Origin: Ahaetulla prasina
Lineage: Eukaryota; Chordata; Lepidosauria; Squamata; Colubridae
Length of the DNA: 64,000 nt
NCBI RefSeq assembly: GCF_028640845.1
Contig: NC_080540.1
Location: 164,567,252 to 164,631,251, forward strand
Reading direction: 5' to 3'
Each line of letters starts with the position of its first letter. Position 1 is the stretch's first letter. Shown in pieces: positions 45,839-57,546 of the stretch. The notes under the pieces were generated by a model. The model saw only the letters and a program-made list of their open reading frames with translations. It ran no database searches and was not told the DNA's origin. Made by a program: the position numbers and the translations under genes.

Positions 45839-46187
45839 ACATAGGGTTGCAAAAGAAGGGGAGTGAGAGTTAATAGCATTCATCCATGCAAAAAAAAAAA
45901 GGTTAGTATTTAAATGGACTTCTGGTTTGAGTGTTTGTGTTGTTTTTTTGAGTAGAGAAGTACCCAGAGGGCCTAAATGGAGATACTGTGTAGAGTTTGC
46001 CTCTTCTGATGCTATTTCCTTAATTTCAAAGGCTCCAAAACTGACTGCAGCAGCAGTAGCCACCAGAGGACCATAGAGGGTGAGGGTTTAACTCTTCATT
46101 TTATAAATCCTATGAGTAACATGGCAAACCCACTTTACAAAGTAAAGGAGACTAGGTCTCTTCTTGGTTGTTGTTGTTGTTGTTTTG

Positions 46188-46481
46188 CAGAAGAAAAGAA
46201 GCGGAGGAGTGGAGTTTAATGGAGTGGAGTGAAAGCAGCCCACAATGGAAGGGTTAAGCACTCTTTCTGTGCTGAAAAATTAAACAAACATCTAGACACT
46301 TCACCTCACAGCTAGTTTGGCCCTCAGGAGAAAAAATAAAGTCATTTGATACCTTTTTTTGGTTTACCCTGTACCTTCTGCAATTTCTTTCCAGTTTATC
46401 CCCCCCCCCGCCTTGCTTTTGGAGTGTGAGGCAGTGCCTCACATACTGTTGTACATATGCAACAATTGCAAATATAAATCG
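46188..46481. repeat. Mosaic duplication, segment a, copy 1
   Basis: Starts TGCAGAAGAAAAGAAGCGG. The second copy is at 51063-51363. The left edge of the whole duplicated region is here; DNA to the left is single-copy in the window. Confidence 0.85.
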
Positions 46482-46890
46482 CTACCGAGTTCACTAACTG
46501 CCCTCAGGCAAACTCACTACCAGCTTAGTTAACCTACACCCAATATTATTATAGAGGCAATGTGAGATAAGATTGTAGCTTAACCTGTCCTAATCTCTAA
46601 ATAAAATAAAATGCTGCATGATCGCATCATTTCAGAAAGATAGAAAGTGGAAATGATTCAGAAAAAACAACAAGACTTCATTTATACAGTAAAGACAGCT
46701 CAATTATTCTGGTATCTATCAGGCAGGTGATCCAGGCAATCCCCAACACAACAGGAACATGGGAAGGAACAAGAGAATCACATAGTGAACAATACAGATT
46801 GAAATCTTGCAATGAATAAACTGGATTCAGGCACAAGGTATTTCCACACCTGAGAATTTTTTTTAGTATTGGTTTCTTTCACGTTGCGTT
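46471..46890. repeat. Mosaic duplication, segment b, copy 1
   Basis: AATATAAATCGCTACCGAGT to TTTCTTTCACG. Other copies are at 49845-50268 and 51353-51765. Differences are few (AAATG/AACTG, TTCC/TACC). Confidence 0.85.
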
Positions 46891-47441
46891 AATCCTGCTT
46901 TGTCTCCTCTCGCAGTGACACTTTAGTTGTAGGGAGGTTTCACTTTCTAAATACTGAGTAGCTTAGTCATTTATATTTGGAAAAATGTAAGCCCTCTCTA
47001 CCTGGTATGATCGCTGGGCAAAATACTATTGTATAAATGTCAGAGCTACCTACAGGATATTTCAAAACACACCATTGAGCAATGCTTTTGTTAGGACCAA
47101 TGAAACACAACCCCATCATTGGCCAGTTTAGAGGTTCCCAAATAGTTTCATTTGGCAAGGTGCCTGAAAACACAAGGGAAGGAGAGAAGACTAACTTGAT
47201 GTTTGAAATCAAAGTCTTCATCATGTATGTGAAAGAAAATGCAGAGTTGACCCAACTTTACACTTATGGTTAAATAAGAACAAAAACAATAAAGTATAAA
47301 TTAAATAGAATTACAAAGAGTAACAAATGAACGAGAACAGAAGAAAGTGCAGGGGTCATGGAATTTGGAAGATTTAAGAATGTCAGTGAAAGTTCTTACT
47401 GGAGGAATTCAATTCACTTAGTTTATCTTGGTAGAAAAGAT
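46891..47441. repeat. Mosaic duplication, segment c, copy 1
   Basis: Second copy at about 51766-52321. The identical small frames in both copies (77-85 codons, on both strands) show no family and are not called as genes. Confidence 0.85.
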
Positions 47442-48481
47442 TTTTAAAAATCTGGTTTACAGAGGTGATTAAGTACCACAAGTGAGCATTCATGAACTGT
47501 TACTGATGATAGGCTGCATGTATATAGATATCACAGTGTACTGGGTGTTTTATATACGGGCCCGCCTATCAGGATGAGACCCGTGTCAAAACATGAGCTT
47601 CCATGAACCGGCTAAAGGATATATTGACCATCTGGGAGTCTGGAGGCATGAAGAGCTTCTGAAGATGGACAGGACAGACATTAGGCTATATATCTTTCAG
47701 AGAAAACCCAATTGCTTTGAATGAAAAATGTGCTTAAAATCTTACAATGTTACAATGTTACAATCTTAGCTGAACTCACAACTGTATGAATGTTTTTTTT
47801 TTAAAAAAACCTAGCACCCACCAGTAAAGTACCCCCTTTTATGCTTACAATACGGATGACTATTGATCATAAAAACAAGCAGTGGACATTCAAATGAGTT
47901 TGAGATTCATTTATCTATTTTGTACAAGTGCGCAGATAAGTTATCAGCCCCCTGTGTGCCTGTTCACACTTCCCAGTCTGCTCAGAGGACAGGAGAGCAA
48001 AGACTGAACTGGGGCAAGATGACTGTCTAAAACTCTTGGGTGCCTGCTATCAGGAGCCATCCAGTGAATGGATCTAATGTGAGATTTTCTTTGCTATAAA
48101 ACAAGGGTCTCCAACCTTGGCAACTTTAAGACTTGAGGACTTCAACTCTCAGCTTTGCTGGCTGAGAATTCTGGGAGTTGAAGTCCACAAGTCTTAAAGT
48201 TGCCAAGATTGAGACCTGTTATAAAATATTTTAATTGTGGGGATCCTACACAGGAAGCATGGAAACAATGGGAAAGCAACAACACAATGCAACAGTAGAC
48301 TTCTATCTGAACATGGCTTTTGCCATCAGCGTAAGCAAGCATTGACAGAATTGTTGCTATTCCTTGTTTTATGGTTAGTTGCTTTACTTGGTCTACACTA
48401 AAACATTCTTACTCATGACTCATTTTATCCAAACCATCACAGCAAATGAGGTAGAAGTATAGCAACACAATCCCAAAGATA
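47442..48481. repeat. Mosaic duplication, segment d, copy 1
   Basis: Runs from TTTTAAAAATCTGGTTTACA to CAATCCCAAAGATA. It holds two full ACAATGTT units (about 47744-47765) and a palindromic hAT MITE (48102-48218). It is followed by about 49 bp (48482-48530) not seen elsewhere. Confidence 0.87.
48102..48218. mobile_element. Palindromic hAT-like MITE inside segment d, copy 1
   Basis: CAAGGGTCTCCAACCTTGG to a shortened right end (GAGACCTG). The arms carry GACTTCAACTC against GGGAGTTGAAGTC. Two CCs are lost from the right terminus relative to 49222-49342. Confidence 0.82.
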
Positions 48482-48832
48482 TTTTTTAATAATTGGGAAA
48501 TTTAACATAAGGGGGAGATTGCAGTCCTAGTTTTAAAAATCTGGTTTACAGAGGTGATTAAGTACCACAAGTGAGCATTCATGAACTGTTACTGATGATA
48601 GGCTGCATGTATATAGATATCACAGTGTACTGGGTGTTTTATATACGGGCCCGCCTATCAGGATGAGACCCGTGTCAAAACATGAGCTTCCATGAACCGG
48701 CTAAAGGATATATTGACCATCTGGGAGTCTGGAGGCATGAAGAGCTTCTGAAGATGGACAGGACAGACATTAGGCTATATATCTTTCAGAGAAAACCCAA
48801 TTGCTTTGAATGAAAAATGTGCTTAAAATCTT

Positions 48833-48893
48833 ACAATGTTACAATGTTACAATGTTACAATGTTACAATGTTACAATGTTACAATGTTACAAT
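48833..48893 (+). repeat. Expanded ACAATGTT 8-bp tandem array
   Basis: Seven full units plus a partial one. The corresponding sites in the other d copies (about 47744 and 52631) hold two. Confidence 0.92.
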
Positions 48894-49221
48894 CTTAGCT
48901 GAACTCACAACTGTATGAATGTTTTTTAAAAACCTAGCACCCACCAGTAAAAGTACTTTTATGCTTACAATACGGATGACTATTGATCATAAAAACAAGC
49001 AGTGGACATTCAAATGAGTTTGAGATTCATTTATCTATTTTGTACAAGTGCGCAGATAAGTTATCAGCCCCCTGTGTGCCTGTTCACACTTCCCAGTCTG
49101 CTCAGAGGACAGGAGAGCAAAGACTGAACTGGGGCAAGATGACTGTCTAAAACTCTTGGGTGCCTGCTATCAGGAGCCATCCAGTGAATGGATCTAATGT
49201 GAGATTTTCTTTGCTATAAAA

Positions 49222-49342
49222 CAAGGGTCTCCAACCTTGGCAACTTTAAGACTTGAGGACTTCAACTCTCAGCTTTGCTGGCTGAGGAATTCTGGGAGTT
49301 GAAGTCCACAAGTCTTAAAGTTGCCAAGATTGGAGACCCCTG
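49222..49342. mobile_element. Palindromic hAT-like MITE, best-preserved copy
   Basis: The left end CAAGGGTCTCCAACCTTGG is mirrored by the right end CCAAGATTGGAGACCCCTG. The flanks CTATAAAA and TTATAAAA match at 7 of 8. The element folds almost end to end. Confidence 0.85.
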
Positions 49343-49605
49343 TTATAAAATATTTTAATTGTGGGGATCCTACACAGGAAGCATGGAAACAATGGGAAAG
49401 CAACAACACAATGCAACAGTAGACTTCTATCTGAACATGGCTTTTGCCATCAGCGTAAGCAAGCATTGACAGAATTGTTGCTATTCCTTGTTTTATGGTT
49501 AGTTGCTTTACTTGGTCTACACTAAAACATTCTTACTCATGACTCATTTTATCCAAACCATCACAGCAAATGAGGTAGAAGTATAGCAACACAATCCCAA
49601 AGATA

Positions 49606-49855
49606 CTTTTTCCAAAACACAACTGGACACTCTTGGTGTTTTGTTTGAAAATGTTTCACTTCTCATCCAAGGAGCTCTTTCTGGTCTGAAGAAACTTCGT
49701 GAATGAGAAGCTAAATGTGGAATATGGAATAAAATGTACAATTGGCTCAAAATAGAAACCAAACAGGGAATGTTTAACCTAGTACTGATGAAACCTAAAT
49801 TGGAGTAACGAACAACATTAAATAAAGAGATGTAAATATAAATGAATATAAATCG
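49606..49855. repeat. Mosaic duplication, segment e, copy 1
   Basis: Begins CTTTTTCCAAAACACAACTG and ends at AATATAAATCG, where it switches to segment b instead of continuing to f. Other copies are at 53825-54074, 56371-56626 and 57537-57786. Confidence 0.86.
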
Positions 49856-50268
49856 CTACCGAGTTCACTAAATGCCCTCAGGCAAACTCACTTCCAGCTT
49901 AGTTAACCTACACCCAATATTATTATAGAGGCAATGTGAGATAAGATTGTAGCTTAACCTGTCCTAATCTCTAAATAAAATAAAATGCTGCATGATCGCA
50001 TCATTTCAGAAAGATAGAAAGTGGAAATGATTCAGAAAAAACAACAAGACTTCATTTATACAGTAAAGACAGCTCAATTATTCTGGTATCTATCAGGCAG
50101 GTGATCCAGGCAATCCCCAACACAACAGGAACATGGGAAGGAACAAGAGAATCACATAGTGAACAATACAGATTGAAATCTTGCAATGAATAAACTGGAT
50201 TCAGGCACAAGGTATTTCCACACCTGAGAATTTTTTTTAGTATTGGTTTCTTTCACGCTGTTAATCCT
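49845..50268. repeat. Mosaic duplication, segment b, copy 2
   Basis: Joined to e on its left (shared AATATAAATCG) and to g on its right. Neither neighbour is native to b. Confidence 0.86.
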
Positions 50269-51074
50269 GTTTTGTTTTGATGTATTTGTGGTTGTTTTTT
50301 AAAAAAAGACAAAACTGTTTAATAAAAATTATTTTTTTTAAAAAAAGAGAGAGAAGCTAAATGTTTTCAAAGAAAATACCAAGAAAGCCCAGTTGTCTTT
50401 TGGAAAAAGCACCTTTGGGACAATCATGACCTAAAAGATTAAGGATCTTCACAGACAAACAACAACGGACAAATCTGATCTCCCACTGCACTAGTCAATT
50501 TGGGGGAAGGTGGAGTGATGTTGTGTTCAATATTCAGACTAACCTTCCCAAAGCTGGCACTCTCTAGATATGCTGGTGTTCCCACACACACACACACCCA
50601 AGAAATTCTTCAATTATAAATCTGGGACATCTTAGAAATCCCACCCAATGACTATGCTCAATAATGTTTGGGAGGACGCTGTTGATGTTATTAAAATTGA
50701 TTCAAATAGCATGGAAGTAGTTCAAAATGCTCTTCTTTCTAATCATTTCTGATTAATGATAATATTGGTACTACATTATCTACGTATATGATATAGAGTT
50801 CCATCCAAATTCAGCTGGATTTAGAAATAAATTAAATCAAAACCAAGAAGTGCAGTTCAAATATTATGAATGCCCTAACAACAAGATACCAGGGGACAAC
50901 CCAGTTCTGCCTCCCATAATCTGAAAAAGGGTCAGATTCTTAATTCAAGTAGTTTTATTTTGTTATACTTTTTAAATTTCTTGTGCCCAGCCCTTGTTAC
51001 TCTATGCCGGTCTTTGAGGATAACAAAGGTTTGGCTAGATTTGATTAATTTAAGTGCACGGATGCAGAAGAAAA
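50265..51074. repeat. Mosaic duplication, segment g, copy 1
   Basis: Runs from GTTTTGTTTTGATGTATTTG to GCACGGATGCAGAAGAAAA. It then joins segment a through TGCAGAAGAAAA. It includes a (CA)n near 50583-50597. Confidence 0.85.
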
Positions 51075-52767
51075 GAAGCGGAGTGGAGTGGAGTTTAATG
51101 GAGTGGAGTGAAAGCAGCCCACAATGGAAGGGTTAAGCACTCTTTCTGTGCTGAAAAATTAAACAAACATCTAGACACTTCACCTCACAGCTAGTTTGGC
51201 CCTCAGGAGAAAAAATAAAGTCATTTGATACCTTTTTTTGGTTTACCCTGTACCTTCTGCAATTTCTTTCCAGTTTATCCCCCCCGCCCCTGCCTTGCTT
51301 TTGGAGTGTGAGGCAGTGCCTCACATACTGTTGTACATATGCAACAATTGCAAATATAAATCGCTACCGAGTTCACTAAATGCCCTCAGGCAAACTCACT
51401 TCCAGCTTAGTTAACCTACACCCAATATTATTATAGAGGCAATGTGAGATAAGATTGTAGCTTAACCTGTCCTAATCTCTAAATAAAATAAAATGCTGCA
51501 TGATCGCATCATTTCAGAAAGATAGAAAGTGGAAATGATTCAGAAAAAACAACAAGACTTCATTTATACAGTAAAGACAGCTCAATTATTCTGGTATCTA
51601 TCAGGCAGGTGATCCAGGCAATCCCCAACACAACAGGAACATGGGAAGGAACAAGAGAATCACATAGTGAACAATACAGATTGAAATCTTGCAATGAATA
51701 AACTGGATTCAGGCACAAGGTATTTCCACACCTGAGAATTTTTAGTATTGGTTTCTTTCACGCTGCGTTAATCCTGCTTTGTCTCCTCTCGCAGTGACAC
51801 TTTAGTTGTAGGGAGGTTTCACTTTCTAAATACTGAGTAGCTTAGTCATTTATATTTGGAAAAATGTAAGCCCTCTCTACCTGGTATGATCGCTGGGCAA
51901 AATACTATTGTATAAATGTCAGAGCTACCTACTGGATATTTCAAAACACACCATTGAGCAATGCTTTTGTTAGGACCAATGAAACACAACCCCATCATTG
52001 GCCAGTTTAGAGGTTCCCAAATAGTTTCATTTGGCAAGGTGCCTGAAAACACAAGGGAAGGAGAGAAGACTAACTTGATGTTTGAAATCAAAGTCTTCAT
52101 CATGTATGTGAAAGAAAATGCAGAGTTGACCCAACTTTACACTTATGGTTAAATAAGAACAAAAACAATAAAGTATAAATTTAAATAGAATTACAAAGAG
52201 TAACAAATGGACGAGAACAGAAGAAAGTGTAGGGGTCATGGAATTTGGAAGATTTAAGGATGTCAGTGAAAGTTCTTACTGGAGGAATTCAATTCACTTA
52301 GTTCATCTTGGTAGAAAAGATTTTTTAAAATCTGGTTTACAGAGGTGATTAAGTACCACAAGTGAGCATTCATGAACTGTTACTGATGATAGGCTACATG
52401 TATATACATATCACAATGTATTTGGGTGTTTTATGTATGGGCCCGCCTATCAGGATGAGACCCGTGTCAAAACATGAGCTTCCATGAACCTAAAGGTTAT
52501 ATTGGATATATTGACCATCTGGGAGTCTGGAGGCATGAAGAGCTTCTGAAGATGGACAGGACAGACATTGGGCTATATATCTTTCAGAGAAAACCCAATT
52601 GCTTTGAATGAAAAATGTGCTTAAAATCTTACAATGTTACAATGTTACAATCTTAGCTGAACTCACAAACTGTATGAAAGTTTTTTTTAAAAAAAAACCT
52701 AGCACCCACCAGTAAAGTACCCCCTTTTATGCTTACAATACGGATGACTATTGATCATAAAAACAAG

Positions 52768-53219
52768 AATAGAATAGAATAGAATAGAATTTTTTATTGG
52801 CCAAGTGTGATTGGACACACAAGGAATTTGTCTTGGTGCATATGCTCTCAGTGTACATAAAAGAAAAGATACGTTCATCAAGGTACAACATTTACAACAC
52901 AATTGATGATCAATATATCAATATAAATCATAAGGATTGCCAGCAACAAGTTATAGTCATACAGTCATAAGTGGAAAGAGATTGGCGATGGGAACTATGA
53001 AACGATTAATAGTAGTGCAGATTCAGTAAATAGTCTGAGAGTGTTGAGGGAATTATTTGTTTAGCAGAGTGATGGCGTTGAAGAAAAAACTCTTCTTGTG
53101 TCTAGTTGTTCTGGTGTGCAGTGCTCTATAGCGTCGTTTTGAGGGTAGGAGTTGAAACCGTTTATGTCCAGGATGCGAGGGATCTGCAAATATTTTCACG
53201 GCCCTCTTCTTGATTCGTG
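52768..53219 (-). mobile_element. CR1/L3-type snake LINE inserted only in d copy 3
   Basis: Plus strand begins AATAGAATAGAATAG, then TTTTTTATTGGCCAAGTGTG and the family UTR. It ends inside the ORF2 end (CATCCTGGACATAAACGG in reverse). The other d copies read AAACAAGCAGTGG across the empty site. No clear target duplication, as usual for CR1. Confidence 0.92.
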
Positions 53220-53441
53220 CAGTGGACATTCAAATGAGTTTGAGATTCATTTATCTATTTTGTACAAGTGCGCAGATAAGTTATCAGCCCCCTGTGTGCC
53301 TGTTCACATTTCCCAGTCTGCTCAGAGGACAGGAGAGCAAAGACTGAACTGGGGAAAGATGACTGTCTAAAACTCTTGGATGCCTGCTATCACGAGCCAT
53401 CCAGTGAATGGATCTAATGTGAGATTTTCTTTGCTATAAAA

Positions 53442-53562
53442 CAAGGGTCTCCAACCTTGGCAACTTTAAGACTTGAGGACTTCAACTCTCAGCTTTGCTG
53501 GCTGAGAAATTCTGGGAGTTGAAGTCCACAAGTCTTAAAGTTGCCAAGATTGGAGACCCCTG
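53442..53562. mobile_element. Palindromic hAT-like MITE inside d copy 3
   Basis: Same element as 49222-49342, with both termini complete. Confidence 0.84.
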
Positions 53563-55399
53563 TTATAAAATATTTTAATTGTGGGGATCCTACACTGGAA
53601 GCATGGAAACAATGGGAAAGCAACAACACAATGCAACAGTAGACTTCTATCTGAACATGGCTTTTGCCATCAGCGTAAGCAAGCATTGACAGAATTGTTG
53701 CTATTCCTTGTTTTATGGTTAGTTGCTTTACTTGGTCTACACTAAAACATTCTTACTCATGACTCATTTTATCCAAACCATCACAGCAAATGAGGTAGAA
53801 GTATAGCAACACAATCCCAAAGATACTTTTTCCAAAACACAACTGGAAACTCTTGGTGTTTTGTTTGAAAATGTTTCACTTCTCATCCAAGGAGCTCTTT
53901 CTGGTCTGAAGAAACTTCGTGAATGAGAAGCTAAATGTGGAATATGGAATAAAATGTACAATTGGCTCGAAAATAGAAACCAAACAGGGAATGTTTAACC
54001 TAGTACTGATGAAACCTAAATTGGAGTAACCGAACAACATTAAATAAAGAGATGTAAATATAAATGAATATAAATCGGTAGACAAGAATAATGAATACTA
54101 AATATTTGCATTAATATATACATTGGTGTAATGTTATTAAACTACCATTAAGAAGTAAATAGATATGACAGAATAGAGAACCACAAAAGCAAACTACGTA
54201 TGTCGAAACAGAAAACTGCAAAATGACCTTAGATGTTTAGTATTAGTATTGTATTGTTTGTTGGGTTTTGTTTTGTTTTGATGTATTTGTGGTTGTTTTT
54301 TAAAAAAAGACAAAACTGTTTAATAAAAATTATTTTTTTTAAAAAAAGAGAGAGAAGCTAAATGTTTTCAAAGAAAATACCAAGAAAGCCCAGTTGTCTT
54401 TTGGAAAAAGCACCTTTGGGACAATCATGACCTAAAAGATTAAGGATCTTCACAGACAAACAACAACGGACAAATCTGATCTCCCACTGCACTAGTCAAT
54501 TTGGGGGAAGGTGGAGTGATGTTGTATTCAGACTAACCTTCCCAAAGCTGGCACTCTCTAGATATGCTGGTGTTCCCATACACACACACCCAAGAAATTC
54601 TTCAATTATAAATCTGGGACATCTTAGAAATCCCACCCAATGACTATGCTCAATAATGTTTGGGAGGACGCTGTTGATGTTATTAAAATTTATTCAAATA
54701 GCATGGAAGTAGTTCAAAATGCTCTTCTTTCTAATCATTTCTGATTAATGATAGTATTGGTACTACATTATCTACGTATATGATATGATTTCTAAATCAG
54801 CTGGATTTAGAAATAAATTAAATCAAAGCCAAGAAGTGCAGTTCAAATATTATGAATGCCCTAACAACAAGATACCAGGGGACAACCCAGTTCTGCCTCC
54901 CATAATCTGAAAAAGGGTCAGATTCTTAATTCAAGTAGTTTTATTTTGTTATACTTTTTAAATTTCTTGTGCCCAGCCCTTGTTACTCTATGCCGGTCTT
55001 TGAGGATAACAAAGGTTTGGCTAGATTTGATTAATTTAAGTGCACGGATGCAGAAGAAAATCTAATGTCCATGTTTTTTATGTTTTTTATTATTAAAATA
55101 TGGATAGAGCTACTTGTCTTCTGCCAGAATGATAAGGAGCTGCTAATGGAATTCCCAGAGCTATTATGAGTAGTTATCAATAGCTTTGAGCTTTCCCCTG
55201 ATCTGTTCTGCATCTGCACATATCGCTGTATGTTTCATCTATCTAATGAATTTACCATTAAGGAGAAGGGAAGCCCTAGCCGTCAGGCAATATACTCTAC
55301 TGCCAGGAGTGTCTCAATGTATTGTCTTATTTCATAAAGTTATAGGGAAAAATCATTCCAGAGGGTACAGTTCAGACTCTTGAGAAAGTTGATGTCTCA

Positions 55400-55880
55400 A
55401 AATGTCCAGGCCTGGACCAGGGAGGAGTCGAGCAAACACACACACACACAACTCAGCAACTCAAGAATCCCGGTTTTACTTCCCACCCATAGGCCACAGC
55501 CTTGGTACACATTGAATCTATCACACAGTTCCGTGCAAAGTCAGTGCTGGGAGCTCTCGCCTCCCAGCACATTTTATAGTCTGGGCCACGCCAGCTGACC
55601 AGCCTGCTCTGCCTGCTGTTCACCCAGCATTTGGTTGCAGGCCGCTGCTGGTGCCAACCATGGCTGGAACCACCCAGAAAAATTCCCTGCCACTGGCGCA
55701 GTCCTGATATGCTTCACTGCTGCCGCTGCCGCAGTCTCTACAGCCCCCCTCACCGGTGAAGAAATCCGCTCCGTGCACCCCACCACCACTTCCACCACCC
55801 GCAGCCCCGGATCGGGACTCGACATGGTGTTGGTCAACTCTGTAGGGTCATCAGACTGAGGTCTTCTTCCTCTCTCAACT
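55400..55880. repeat. GC-richer part of segment h, possibly LTR-like
   Basis: Its twin is at 59105-59585. On the minus strand it reads TATAAAATGTGCTGGGAGG followed by a leader-like stretch, which could be an LTR promoter region. An 87-codon minus frame is conserved in both copies, but the copies are nearly identical, so that is weak evidence of coding. Identity not established. Confidence 0.35.
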
Positions 55881-56007
55881 CAAGGCAGGGAAAACATTGA
55901 GAAGAGCATCCACATCTCATTATCATCACCTATCACATTTCACTCAACAAGATGAGAGGGATCCAGAAAATAATTTTGAGAAAAGGCATACTGAAAACTC
56001 TCTAAGG

Positions 56008-57264
56008 ACCTTGGCAACTTTAAGACTTGAGGACTTCAACTCTCAGCTTTGCTGGCTGAGAAATTCTGGGAGTTGAAGTCCACAAGTCTTAAAGTTGCCA
56101 AGATTGAGACCTGTTATAAAATATTTTAATTGTGGGGATCCTACACTGGAAGCATGGAAACAATGGGAAAGCAACAACACAATGCAACAGTAGACTTCTA
56201 TCTGAACATGGCTTTTGCCATCAGCGTAAGCAAGCATTGACAGAATTGTTGCTATTCCTTGTTTTATGGTTAGTTGTTTACTTGGTCTACTAAAACATTC
56301 TTACTCATGACTCATTTTATCCAAACCATCACAGCAAATGAGGTAGAAGTATAGCAACACAATCCCAAAGATACTTTTTCCAAAACACAACTGGAAACTC
56401 TTGGTGTTTTGTTTGAAAATGTTTCACTTCTCATCCAAGGAGCTCTTTCTGGTCTGAAGAAACTTCGTGAATGAGAAGCTAAATGTGGAATATGGAATAA
56501 AATGTACAATTGGCTCGAAAATAGAAACCAAACAGGGAATGTTTAACCTAGTACTGATGAAACCTAAATTGGAGTAACCGAACAACATTAAATAAAGAGA
56601 TGTAAATATAAATGAATATAAATCGGTAGACAAGAATAATGAATACTACTATTTGCGTTAATATATACATTGGTGTAATGTTATTAAACTACCATTGAGA
56701 AGTAAATAGATATGACAGAATAGAGAACCACAAAAGCAAAATACGTATGTCGAAACAGAAAGCTGTAAAATGACCTTAGATGTTTAGTATTAGTATTGTA
56801 TTGTTTGTTGTGTTTTGTTTTGTTTTGATGTATTTGTGGCTGTTTTTTAAAAAAAGACAAAACTGTTTAATAAAAATTATTTAAAAAAAAAAGAGAGAGA
56901 GAAGCTAAATGTTTTCAAAGAAAATACCAAGAAAGCCCAGTTGTCTTTTGGAAAAAGCACCTTTGGGACAATCATGACCTAAAAGATTAAGGATCTTCAC
57001 AGACAAACAACAACGGACAAATCTGATCTCCCACTGCACTAGTCAATTTGGGGGAAGGTGGAGTGATGTTGTATTCAGACTAACCTTCCCAAAGCTGGCA
57101 CTCTCTAGATATGCTGGTGTTCCCATACACACACACCCAAGAAATTCTTCAATTATAAATCTGGGACATCTTAGAAATCCCACCCAATGACTATGCTCAA
57201 TAATGTTTGGGAGGACGCTGTTGATGTTATTAAAATTTATTCAAATAGCATGGAAGTAGTTCAA
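56008..57264. repeat. Mosaic duplication, partial unit d'-e-f-g'
   Basis: Starts inside the palindromic MITE of segment d (shared ACCTTGGCAAC with the end of h). It runs through e and f, and leaves g at AAGTAGTTCAA to enter LINE sequence. Copies of f here and at 57787-57987 share several changes not found in f of the full copy. Confidence 0.85.
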
Positions 57265-57546
57265 GACCTACAGCTCTTATGCACCAAGCATAGGCTTCCG
57301 CAGAAGCTACCAATGTATTACCAGCTTCCTATGAACAAGGGCAAATGCTCAGTCTTACATATTGGGAAAAAGAACCCTAACACTAAGTACAAGTTTGATG
57401 GACATTACCTTACAGATGACCCCCACCCTGTTAAAGACCTTGGAGTTTTCATATCAAATGACCTAAGTGCCAAAGCCCACTGCAAGTACATAACAAAAAA
57501 GCTCTAAGAGTTGTAAACCTAATTTTACGCAGCTTCTTTTCCAAAA
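57254..57546 (+). mobile_element. Captured piece of CR1-clade LINE ORF2
   Basis: About 270 bp nearly identical to 60002-60273 (only a few differences). The frame reads MNKGKCSVLHIGKKNPNTKY then DPHPVKDLGVFISNDLSAKA. It lies between segment g' on the left and e on the right, with no LINE tail and no target duplication, so it arrived by copying of DNA rather than by retrotransposition. Confidence 0.85.

Larger units (their letters stand above)
48531..49605. repeat. Mosaic duplication, segment d, copy 2
   Basis: A direct tandem of copy 1, about 1.09 kb later, with the ACAATGTT array expanded to seven full units. It continues without a break into segment e. Confidence 0.87.
51063..56018. repeat. 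Full-order copy of the mosaic unit (a-b-c-d-e-f-g-h)
   Basis: The only place where all eight segments run in one uninterrupted order, apart from a LINE insertion in d (52768-53219). Sub-positions are a 51063-51363, b 51353-51765, c 51766-52321, d 52322-53824, e 53825-54074, f 54075-54270, g 54271-55064 and h 55053-56018. Its spacing from the copy beginning at 46188 is 4,879 bp in segments a-c. Confidence 0.85.

Noticed and set aside
46967..47224. 85-codon frame identical at 51846-52103
   Set aside because: Identity reflects recent duplication of segment c; no family match.
48142..48342. Minus-strand frame of 64-66 codons repeated at 49269, 53489 and 56043
   Set aside because: Repeated only because the DNA is duplicated; part of it translates a palindromic MITE. 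No sign of selection on coding.
55574..55837. 87-codon minus-strand frame conserved at 59279-59542
   Set aside because: Copies are too similar to show purifying selection; possibly LTR-like DNA.
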